Shown: positions 1-5,166 of the stretch, one piece after another | Position numbering within the stretch: position 1 is the stretch's first letter | Layout of the letters: each line of letters begins with the position of its first letter | From: Nitrososphaerota archaeon | Lineage (GTDB): Archaea; Thermoproteota; Nitrososphaeria; Nitrososphaerales; Gagatemarchaeaceae | Direction: 5' to 3' | NCBI GenBank assembly: GCA_005877225.1 | Contig: VBPK01000053.1 | Span: 1 to 5,166, forward strand | DNA length: 5,166 nt | The notes under the pieces: model-generated | The model's input: the letters and a program-made list of their open reading frames with translations, nothing else | What the model was told of the DNA's origin: nothing | Databases searched by the model: none | Position numbers and translations under genes: made by a program

Positions 1-1358
1 CACCTGAAGGATTCTGGAAACATGCTGTCGTGCCCTACTGCGAGGCCTATCCTGCCGACGGGGATGTCGAACGTGGGGAACCCCAGGTTGCCGGGAGTTG
101 CCCATACTCTGTCTCGGTAGTTCAGGTGGATCTTCCGATACTTTCCTACTACCCCTTTCTTGCCGACGAGTACTGCCGTGTTGTAAAGCCGGTTCGCATC
201 GCGTTCGACGACGCTGGTCACGAGAAAGAGGTCACTTCTCTTTGCGATGGAGGTGATGGCCTTCATCGTGTCGCCATCCAAGCTCTCGGCCGCGTTGTCG
301 GCCTCGCTCTTACTGGTGAGGACGCCTGTCGTAGCTAATTCTGGGATGACCAGCAGCTCGCACCCGGCGGTGGATTTTGCCTTCTCGGCTATCTCAGAGA
401 TTCTCTGAACGTTCTTGTCTACCGCCAATCTGCGAGGCAGGATTTGTGCAATCGTTACGACTGATTTTTTCCCCTCGGGCAGCCGCCGGTCACCATAGAG
501 CGCGAAAAATTTCTGGGGACTCCAGAGATATGTGCTCTGGGTAACGCGCATGTACTCTTCAGGCAAGCGGTCTCTGAGCTTGTCATCACCCCCCACCGGA
601 AACTCCTTCTCCCTCGCCCGGTCGATGTCGATCTCCCCGTAGACTATTCCATCCCCCGCGTCTCTCCAGCTCTGGATAGACCCATCCGGGTTCAGGATGC
701 AGCTTCCGCCGGTGAATTGTATCCCCCTCTCGAGCCGCCACCTGTCGGCGCACACCGCATAGATCCCGTTCTCGAACGACCGGGTCATCCAGACAGGCGC
801 GGGACCCCTTTCATCGAGCCAGTTCGTGGAGAAACACATCACATCAGCACCTTTCAACGAGGACATCCTGCTGGATTCGAAGAAGTGGTAGTCCATGCAG
901 ATGAGCATCCCGAGGTTGCCGATCTCGGTATTGAAGACCGGAAATCCTAGATTGCCGTCTTTGGCCCATCTGGGTTCTGAGATGTATGAATGCGTTTTGC
1001 GATACTTTCCGATGAAGCCGTCTGGGCCGACCAATGCCTGCGAATTGTAGTAGTTCTTTGTCTCTGAATCCACCTCCGCCAGGCCGACGACTATGTGGGC
1101 CTCATGCCTGCGAGCTACCTCGGCGTATCTTTCAGTCGTCGGTCCTGGTACCGGTTCGACGTACGGGCTGATCTCTTCCCTAGAAGTGAAACAGTAGCCC
1201 ACCTGATTCATTTCAGGCAGCACGATCAGTTTCGCCCCGCTGCGGGCTGCCTCGATCGTCAGCTTGAGCTGGGCAGCTTCGTTCTTCTCCTTCATGTGAA
1301 GCGTCGGGTCGTACTGGACCGCCGCTGCCCTGTACCGCGTGAACTTTTGCTTGGTCGT
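1..1358 (-). CDS. Tandem (two-domain) nitrilase-superfamily carbon-nitrogen hydrolase, 3' end outside window
   Basis: The visible 452 codons read without a frameshift and hold two carbon-nitrogen hydrolase domains. Numbering is from the ACG at 1358. Domain 1 (about residues 8-250) has the full Glu-Lys-Cys triad: E49 in LIVLPEM, K121 in YRKTH and C154 in LICMDYHFFES. Domain 2 (from about 298) keeps E340 (VIPEL) and K409 (YRKIH), but the Cys position is Gly442 (AVGHDSMFPES), so it is probably non-catalytic. Domain 2 is cut by the window edge; by family length roughly 100-130 residues are missing. The family cleaves amides or nitriles to acids in the cytoplasm; no signal peptide is seen. The exact substrate cannot be told. 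The gene is last visible in the operon, 40 nt after the Rieske gene. The start is unusual: GGTGA lies 6 nt before ACG, and the frame has no ATG, GTG or TTG until M22 (1295), which would delete the first beta strand. Confidence 0.88.
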
Positions 1359-1364
1359 GGAAAT

Positions 1365-1370
1365 TCACCT
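1365..1370 (-). promoter_or_regulatory. Shine-Dalgarno AGGTGA deciding the nitrilase start
   Basis: AGGTGA on the minus strand lies 6 nt upstream of the in-frame ACG at 1358-1356. This is ideal spacing, and the peptide from that ACG begins at the expected N-terminus of the first nitrilase domain. It supports ACG (or an original ATG with one base changed) as the start. The GTG inside this motif (1368-1366) lies in a different frame that does not encode a nitrilase. Confidence 0.5.
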
Positions 1371-1398
1371 GGGGTCTTCTGTCGTCTAAGGAGCCCTC

Positions 1399-1764
1399 TT
1401 AGATGACTCCCCACTCTTGATTTGCTTCGAGATGCACATGATCATTCTCGATCCTGATCTTATAGAGGCGAAGAGGCGGTTGTGTATCGCCGTCGGCACC
1501 GAAGGGCCCGACCAGAGGGATTCCTGTCCGAATGTCAAACCTGGCAAAGTGTTTCTGACACTCGATTATTCCAGAAACCGGGTCGAACTTCCCGCGTGAT
1601 ATGTCTGTCCCGTCATGGGTGCACATGGGCTCGACGGCAAAGATTTCGCCGTCGATCTTGACCAGGAGTACTTCGTTCCCATTCACCACGAACTTCCTCC
1701 TTTCACCTTCCTGCAGCTCGCTTGTTCTGCACAGAGAAAAAGAGGGCCTGCCGGCCTCGTTCAA
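1399..1764 (-). CDS. Small Rieske-type [2Fe-2S] protein
   Basis: This is a 121-residue soluble Rieske ferredoxin-like protein, about the size of a single Rieske domain. The cluster ligands are visible as C48-T-H50 and C69-Q-K-H72, giving two Cys and two His. Eighteen residues lie between H50 and C69, slightly more than the usual 15-17. The second box reads CQKHFARFD rather than the common CPWHGxxFD. No transmembrane helix or signal is present, so it should act in the cytoplasm as an electron carrier; by context its partner is the upstream molybdoprotein. It starts at TTG (1764-1762), which overlaps the TGA stop of the molybdoprotein as TTGA (4 nt), so the two are likely translationally coupled. 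A GGGGAG motif 8 nt upstream supports this start. It could also serve as the ferredoxin of an oxygenase, but none is encoded here. Confidence 0.9.
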   Translation of the reverse strand: MNEAGRPSFSLCRTSELQEGERRKFVVNGNEVLLVKIDGEIFAVEPMCTHDGTDISRGKFDPVSGIIECQKHFARFDIRTGIPLVGPFGADGDTQPPLRLYKIRIENDHVHLEANQEWGVI

Positions 1765-2450
1765 GCGGGAATCTCCCCTGACTTGCGCATTCGCTCCAAT
1801 TTCTCGCGCCGCTTCTCTTCTAGGAGGTGGGTGAACAGTTTCCGTAGACCGGCCTTTCTCTCCTCGTTGTTGACGTTCCAGGGGTTCAGCGCAGGATCAA
1901 TCGGAGGCTCACCCCAACCGATCAGCTTCTTGTTCCAGAAATCTTCTTCCCATTCTGTGATGAATCTTACCTCCTGCACCCATTTTACGCTCTTGTAGCC
2001 GAATTCGCCAGGAGCAACCAGCCTGACCGGCCAGCCGCCCGCACGCGGGAGCGCTTCGCCGTTCCGCTTGAAGGCAAGCATCAATTCCTGACCGAGAGGG
2101 AGCGTGGCGCTGTACTCGTTCTCGCCCTCGACGTGCACGTACTTCACGCCCTCGTTGGGTCGAGTCATCTCGATTATCGTGTTCATGTCCACGCCTGTCC
2201 ATTCGTTTCCGAGGTAACTCCAGCCATCAATGCAATGATGGTCGAATTTTTTCGTGATATGCGGCAGTTGAACGAACTCGTCGTAGGGGAGCGAGAGCGG
2301 CTTCCTGACCTGACCGGAGGTCTTGAAATGCCAATCAGTGGGCCTGAGTCCTGGGCCGTGCATGGTGTTTATGGGCCATTTTTCGACGGTGGCAAGCCTC
2401 CATCCTGGGGGTATCCGCGGCTGGTGGTCCGGATAGCCTCTCTTGGCCAC
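1761..2450 (-). CDS. Sulfite-oxidase-like (YuiH/COG2041 type) molybdopterin oxidoreductase
   Basis: This 229-residue protein matches the oxidoreductase molybdopterin-binding fold of the sulfite oxidase/MsrP superfamily. The Mo-coordinating cysteine is C73 in FDHHCIDGWS. The cofactor-binding block GGWPVRLVAPGEFGYKSVKWV (about residues 138-158) is also clear. It has neither a dimerisation domain nor a heme b5 domain, so it matches the short single-domain YuiH-like group, whose substrate is generally unknown. No Tat signal is present, so it is cytoplasmic, unlike MsrP/YedY. The last 30 or so residues are highly charged and probably helical. The predicted start is GTG at 2450, with no clear Shine-Dalgarno; it lies 6 nt after, and in the same frame as, the TGA of the preceding 53-residue ORF. 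It would be translated by re-initiation, or by readthrough of that stop. The Rieske protein encoded next is the likely electron partner (inference). Confidence 0.88.
   Translation of the reverse strand: MAKRGYPDHQPRIPPGWRLATVEKWPINTMHGPGLRPTDWHFKTSGQVRKPLSLPYDEFVQLPHITKKFDHHCIDGWSYLGNEWTGVDMNTIIEMTRPNEGVKYVHVEGENEYSATLPLGQELMLAFKRNGEALPRAGGWPVRLVAPGEFGYKSVKWVQEVRFITEWEEDFWNKKLIGWGEPPIDPALNPWNVNNEERKAGLRKLFTHLLEEKRREKLERMRKSGEIPA
1773..1778 (-). promoter_or_regulatory. Shine-Dalgarno GGGGAG for the TTG-start Rieske gene
   Basis: GGGGAG lies within the last codons of the molybdoprotein gene, 8 nt before the TTG at 1764. It supports the non-ATG start and the 4-nt overlap. GGGA and TCCC around it could form a 4-bp hairpin that partly masks the site, which would fit coupling to upstream translation. 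Confidence 0.5.
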
Positions 2451-2456
2451 AAGATT

Positions 2457-2618
2457 TCAATTGAATGCAAACCATTTATTGCTTTCGGGAGCTTGCTCGT
2501 GTCCCAACGTCTTCTGCCATATGGAAGTTGGATTTGAGCCTACAAAGGTCGCTTCAAATCCGACCCGCGGCATCTCATCAAACTCGGGTGCAAAGCGGTT
2601 GCCGTGCATGGGGTTCAT
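2457..2618 (-). CDS. 53-residue protein of unknown function, in frame with the downstream molybdoprotein
   Basis: This ORF begins MNPMHGNRFAPEFDEM and ends ESNKWFAFN before TGA (2459-2457). I recognise no family. It starts 22 nt after the synthetase stop and has a GGAGG Shine-Dalgarno 4 nt before its ATG, better than that of the molybdoprotein. It has no signal peptide, membrane segment or cysteine, and is rich in Phe, Pro, Asn and Glu. After TGA come only AAT and CTT before the GTG start of the molybdoprotein, all in one frame. The ORF may therefore be a separate small protein, a leader peptide coupling translation, or the N-terminal extension of the molybdoprotein cut off by a nonsense change or a sequencing error. 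The same bases hold an 11-bp imperfect hairpin. Confidence 0.5.
   Translation of the reverse strand: MNPMHGNRFAPEFDEMPRVGFEATFVGSNPTSIWQKTLGHEQAPESNKWFAFN
2527..2564. repeat. 11-bp imperfect inverted repeat inside the 53-residue ORF
   Basis: On the plus strand GTTGGATTTGA (2527-2537) pairs with TCAAATCCGAC (2554-2564) in 10 Watson-Crick pairs and one T-G wobble, with a 16-nt loop. The inner 8 bp are perfect. In the operon mRNA it would fold about 70-110 nt upstream of the molybdoprotein start. There is no T-run after it, so it is not an obvious terminator. Its function is unknown. Confidence 0.45.
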
Positions 2619-2622
2619 TGCG

Positions 2623-2627
2623 CCTCC
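2623..2627 (-). promoter_or_regulatory. Shine-Dalgarno GGAGG for the 53-residue ORF
   Basis: GGAGG on the minus strand lies 4 nt before the ATG at 2618, in the short gap after the synthetase stop. It is the clearest ribosome binding site between the synthetase and the molybdoprotein, and implies that translation of this segment begins here rather than at the GTG at 2450. Confidence 0.55.
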
Positions 2628-2639
2628 GCCTGGTATAGT

Positions 2640-4568
2640 TCAGCTCTTCGCTCTCTGACCTTCGCTGATCTGCAGCTTCATCTCCTGCCACGCGTTACGT
2701 GCCTCCTCGACGGACTCTTCATACTCGATAGTTGAGACGTCTCCTGGGTCTTCGTTGAGGACGACCGCCTTCAAGACACGCCTCATGATCTTCCCACTCC
2801 GTGTCTTGGGGAGCATCGTGACGAAGTTCACCTCCCCGATCACCGCAACCGGGCCGAGCTCTCTTCGAACCGTCTCCTTTAGCTCCTTGCGGAGTTGTTC
2901 TGTGGGCTTGTAGCCTGATTTCACTACAACGAAGGCGGAGATTATCGATCCTCGGAGTTCATCCGGGCGACCGGTGACTCCGGCTTCCGCAACAGCCGCG
3001 TGCTGCAGAAAAGCGTTCTCCACCTCGATCGTGCCTATCCTGTGATCAGCCACTTTTATGATTTCGTCGGCCCGCCCGCTGAACCATATGTACCCATCCT
3101 CATCTACATACGCGGAGTCGCCGGTGAAATATGCACCGGGGATGCGACCCCAGTAATCCTTCTCATACCTCTCCTCGTCCCCCCAGATTGTTGGTGTAAG
3201 GCCGGGGAAGGGTCGGGTGATTACCACGATTCCCTTCTGTCCTTGCGGGCACCGGGTCCCATCTGGGTTACGAATCTCGAACGAGATACCTGGCAGAGGC
3301 AGCGCGGCTGACCCTGGCTTAATCGGCAAAAGGCAAAGGCCGTACGGGTTTCCAAAGATCGGGCCGCCAGTCTCCGTCTGCCACATGTGGTCGATGACCG
3401 GAATTCTGTCCTCGAAGACCTCCTTCTGCAACCACCTCCACACTGGAGGGTTGAGCACCTCTCCAGCGGAGAAGACGCGTTGCACCGTTCTCAGGTCAAA
3501 GCGCTTAGCAACCTCACTTCCGTACCTCGCCAAGAGTCTCGCAGCGGTGGGAGCGGTGAATACGCCCGTTACGCCATTCTCCTCTATTATCCGATAGAAG
3601 GTCTCCGGTCCAGGGTGGTCGAGGGCTCCTTCGTAGGCTACCGTCGTCGACCCGAAGAGTAGAGGGGCGTACACGATGTAGCTGTGACCTACAATCCATC
3701 CTATGTCCGACGTCGACCACCAGATATCCTCTGGCTTCTCTCCGAAGACCCATTCACCCGCGCTCCTTATCCAGACCTGATAGCCGCCGTGGACGTGTAC
3801 AGCCAGCTTGGGCTTGGCCGTCGTCCCGGAAGTCGCCAGAATGAAGGCGGGCTCGTTCGCTTCCATCCGCTCGTAGTCCGTCGATTGCCCCTCGCCTTGA
3901 GCGAGAAATTCTCCCCAAGTAATATCGCGCCCCGCTTGTAGGCTCGGAGTCTTGTCAACCTGACGCGGCAAGACAACAGTTTGTTCGACAGATGAGGTTG
4001 GTTCACTCAGTGCCTCCTGCACGATGCTCCAGAGCTGAGTCTCGCGGCCCTTTCTCCAGGTCAAATCCGCAGTTAACAGGACCTTGGCTCCTGAAAGTCT
4101 TACTCTCTCCCCGATCGCCCCACTCCCAAAACCAGCAAAGACGACCAAGTGTATGGCACCAATTCTAGTTATGGCGAGCATTGCGATTATGGCCTCGGGG
4201 ATTGTTGGCATGTAGACGGCGACTCGGTCGCCCCTCTTGACTCCCATACCTCTGAGAGCGGCGGCGACCCTCTTCACGGAGTGAAGAAGCTGGAAATAAG
4301 TGTAAACTCGTCTTTCGCCGCGCTCATTCTCGGCTACGAGGGCGGCGTGCCCACCCCATCCGTTCTGGACATGACGGTCTAGACAGTTGTAGCTCAGGTT
4401 TGTGAGACCGCCACTGAACCAGCGGAACCTGGGAGGCTCCCACTCAAACACGCGTTGCCACTTTTGGAACCAATGAAGCTTTTCCGCCTCCTTTGCCCAA
4501 AAAAGCTCGGAATTTGTCTCGGCCTCTCTCTGTAAACTCCGAATTACAGGACTGATAAACTCGGCCAT
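2640..4568 (-). CDS. AMP-forming acetyl/short-chain acyl-CoA synthetase
   Basis: This 642-residue protein is full length for the acetyl-CoA synthetase family. It converts a short carboxylic acid, ATP and CoA to acyl-CoA, AMP and PPi in the cytoplasm. Visible landmarks are the phosphate-binding loop TSGTTAKPK (246-254), the SDIGWIVGHSYIVYAPL block (287-303), MWQTETGG (395-402) with W396 in the place of the Trp that limits acyl length in bacterial Acs, YFTGD (480-484), hinge D501 in GRADE, and the catalytic, acetylation-prone Lys K593 in TRSGKIMRR. Oddities: A251 replaces the usual Gly and L255 follows K254 where Gly is usual; and the CoA-loop motif, normally SGHR or AGHR, reads ADHR with D508. 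Acetate, propionate or 3-hydroxypropionate are all possible substrates. It heads the operon; the ATG at 4568 has no convincing Shine-Dalgarno, and the predicted promoter implies a leader of about 8 nt or none. Confidence 0.93.
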   Translation of the reverse strand: MAEFISPVIRSLQREAETNSELFWAKEAEKLHWFQKWQRVFEWEPPRFRWFSGGLTNLSYNCLDRHVQNGWGGHAALVAENERGERRVYTYFQLLHSVKRVAAALRGMGVKRGDRVAVYMPTIPEAIIAMLAITRIGAIHLVVFAGFGSGAIGERVRLSGAKVLLTADLTWRKGRETQLWSIVQEALSEPTSSVEQTVVLPRQVDKTPSLQAGRDITWGEFLAQGEGQSTDYERMEANEPAFILATSGTTAKPKLAVHVHGGYQVWIRSAGEWVFGEKPEDIWWSTSDIGWIVGHSYIVYAPLLFGSTTVAYEGALDHPGPETFYRIIEENGVTGVFTAPTAARLLARYGSEVAKRFDLRTVQRVFSAGEVLNPPVWRWLQKEVFEDRIPVIDHMWQTETGGPIFGNPYGLCLLPIKPGSAALPLPGISFEIRNPDGTRCPQGQKGIVVITRPFPGLTPTIWGDEERYEKDYWGRIPGAYFTGDSAYVDEDGYIWFSGRADEIIKVADHRIGTIEVENAFLQHAAVAEAGVTGRPDELRGSIISAFVVVKSGYKPTEQLRKELKETVRRELGPVAVIGEVNFVTMLPKTRSGKIMRRVLKAVVLNEDPGDVSTIEYEESVEEARNAWQEMKLQISEGQRAKS

Positions 4569-4598
4569 CTTTAGAGCGAGGGTACGCTGTCCTTACAG

Positions 4599-4612
4599 TA
4601 AATAAGTTTCCC
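4599..4612 (-). promoter_or_regulatory. Putative archaeal BRE/TATA promoter of the operon
   Basis: On the minus strand GGGAAA (BRE-like) is followed directly by CTTATTTA (TATA-like). The TATA centre lies about 34 nt before the synthetase ATG. With the usual archaeal spacing of about 26 nt, transcription would start about 8 nt upstream of the ATG, which fits the lack of a Shine-Dalgarno. Confidence 0.5.
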
Positions 4613-4877
4613 TCGATTGCAGTATGCGATAGCTCAGCTGGTCCTTACGCCAGTCGTTTGTGGTACGTCGCGCAAGAGACCATGCGGAACCCACGAGCTG
4701 TGCCAATTGTAACCCATCAATCAGAAAATGGACATCGTGAGAGAGATGGATGTATCGCACTTAGTGGACAAGCGTCAATCTATTCCGTTACATCGAATCC
4801 GAACAACTCTGTGGTCAGAAAGGCTCTTGGTTCTGGCGTCACGAGGACCAAAGATACCCCTTAAGGGTGACTAGTAC

Positions 4878-4899
4878 CGGTGAGGCGTGTCCCTCGCCG
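4878..4899. repeat. 8-bp stem-loop in the intergenic region
   Basis: CGGTGAGG (4878-4885) pairs with CCTCGCCG (4892-4899) through 7 Watson-Crick pairs and one T-G wobble around a 6-nt loop. No T-run follows and no plus-strand gene ends upstream, so a terminator role is weak. It lies 62 nt before the antitoxin start. Confidence 0.35.
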
Positions 4900-4922
4900 A
4901 AGCTTTCCACTGTGCTTATTAG

Positions 4923-4947
4923 TATGTGCAATTACTTATTGCACATA
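4923..4947. promoter_or_regulatory. Perfect 10-bp inverted repeat, probable antitoxin operator/promoter
   Basis: TATGTGCAAT (4923-4932) and ATTGCACATA (4938-4947) are exact reverse complements, separated by TACTT. The centre at 4935 is 26 nt before the GTG at 4961, the place of an archaeal TATA box for a leaderless mRNA. A second TATA-like CTTATTAG (4915-4922) just outside would instead put the transcription start inside the repeat. Either way a bound protein would block transcription. Ribbon-helix-helix antitoxins are known to autoregulate through such palindromes; assigning it here is inference. Confidence 0.6.
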
Positions 4948-4960
4948 GGCGACCGAGTTG

Positions 4961-5166
4961 GTGAACGTCACGCTTGCCGTCCCAGAAGAGCTTCACAGGG
5001 TAATGAAGAGTCATCCTGAGATTAAGTGGAGTGAGGTGGCCAGGCAGGCAATGTGGGAGTACGCCAGGAAGCTGGAAGTGCTTGATACGGTAGCTAAGAA
5101 GAGTAAGCTAACAGAGAAGGAGGCTCTCGAAATCGGTAAAGCGATCAAACAGAGCCTTTCGGAAAG
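4961..5166 (+). CDS. vapB: VapB-like ribbon-helix-helix antitoxin, 3' end outside window
   Basis: Sixty-eight codons are visible before the right edge. The N-terminus, NVTLAVPEELHRVMK, is the DNA-contacting beta strand and first helix of a ribbon-helix-helix protein. IKWSEVARQAMWEYARKLE is the conserved second helix typical of archaeal VapB antitoxins. The charged tail from about residue 40 (AKKSKLTEKEALEIGKAIK) would wrap around and inhibit the toxin. VapB proteins of this kind are about 70-90 residues, so little is missing. Its partner would be a VapC PIN-domain RNase just beyond the window. An in-frame TAG at 4946 leaves only TTG (4958) or GTG (4961) as full-length starts; GTG fits the family N-terminus. 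No strong Shine-Dalgarno is present, so a leaderless transcript is likely. The inverted repeat at 4923-4947 probably mediates autoregulation. Confidence 0.85.
   Translation, partial: MNVTLAVPEELHRVMKSHPEIKWSEVARQAMWEYARKLEVLDTVAKKSKLTEKEALEIGKAIKQSLSE

Larger units (their letters stand above)
4569..4960. other. Non-coding divergent control region between the synthetase and antitoxin genes
   Basis: This stretch of 392 bases separates divergent genes. I find no convincing gene in it: a 68-codon plus-strand ORF (4658-4864) has no Shine-Dalgarno, no family resemblance and an unstructured composition. The ends carry the predicted BRE/TATA of the synthetase operon and the inverted repeat of the antitoxin gene. 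The middle holds a perfect 10-bp palindrome CCCTTAAGGG (4858-4867), a stem-loop (4878-4899), and a fragment matching a tRNA A-box with nothing else of a tRNA. Confidence 0.7.

Noticed and set aside
1095..1406. Plus-strand ORFs opposite the nitrilase, Rieske, molybdoprotein and synthetase genes
   Set aside because: They are antisense to minus-strand genes with clear catalytic motifs, and their products show no family features.
2457..2459. TGA as selenocysteine in a joined molybdoprotein
   Set aside because: The position is in a linker far from the Mo ligand C73, no family member is known to me with Sec there, and I see no convincing SECIS-like element.
2544..2564. T-arm-like sequence containing TTCAAATCC on the plus strand
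   Set aside because: It is one half of the hairpin in the 53-residue ORF. No other tRNA parts are nearby.
4624..4644. tRNA-like start, with TAGCTCAGCTGG matching the A-box consensus
   Set aside because: No GAGC to close the D-stem, no anticodon arm, and no matching T-arm or acceptor strand downstream; a TCGAATCC near 4793 has no T-stem. Chance match or, at most, a tiny remnant.
4658..4864. Plus-strand 68-codon ORF
   Set aside because: No Shine-Dalgarno, no recognisable family, protein-like signal absent, and it lies between two divergent promoters.
4858..4867. Perfect palindrome CCCTTAAGGG as an operator
   Set aside because: Ten bases is short, no second copy is present in the window, and it lies over 90 nt from the antitoxin start; noted within the intergenic entry only.

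Overview
The window looks like archaeal DNA, most likely from the Thermoproteota (Thaumarchaeota or Bathyarchaeia-like groups). Three things point that way. The ribbon-helix-helix antitoxin at the right end is of the VapB kind common in archaea. The promoters look like BRE/TATA elements about 26-35 nt from start codons, implying leaderless or very short leaders. Inside the left-hand operon, ribosome binding sites are GGTGA- or GGAGG-like, with GTG and TTG starts. The lineage is an inference from style and family resemblance, not from a marker gene.

Layout. Bases 1-4568 form one minus-strand operon, read right to left: an AMP-forming acetyl/acyl-CoA synthetase (4568-2640); a 53-residue protein of unknown function (2618-2457); a cytoplasmic sulfite-oxidase/YuiH-like molybdopterin oxidoreductase (2450-1761); a small Rieske [2Fe-2S] protein (1764-1399) overlapping it by 4 nt; and a protein with two nitrilase-superfamily domains that runs off the left edge. 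Gaps are 21 nt, 6 nt, a 4-nt overlap and 40 nt, so co-transcription from a promoter at about 4599-4612 is likely. Bases 4569-4960 are non-coding and hold the divergent control region. From 4961 a plus-strand VapB-like antitoxin begins and runs off the right edge; a VapC PIN-domain toxin is expected beyond it.

How the genes may work together (inference). The nitrilase-type protein would release a carboxylic acid from an amide or nitrile, the synthetase would activate a short acid to its CoA thioester, and the molybdoprotein with the Rieske protein would form a soluble redox pair. No substrate can be named from sequence.

Main oddities. The second nitrilase domain has Gly where the catalytic Cys belongs. 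The nitrilase gene has a well-placed Shine-Dalgarno but ACG where ATG is expected. A single in-frame TGA separates the 53-residue ORF from the molybdoprotein. The synthetase has Asp in place of a conserved Gly in the CoA-binding loop. A perfect 10-bp inverted repeat sits upstream of the antitoxin start.
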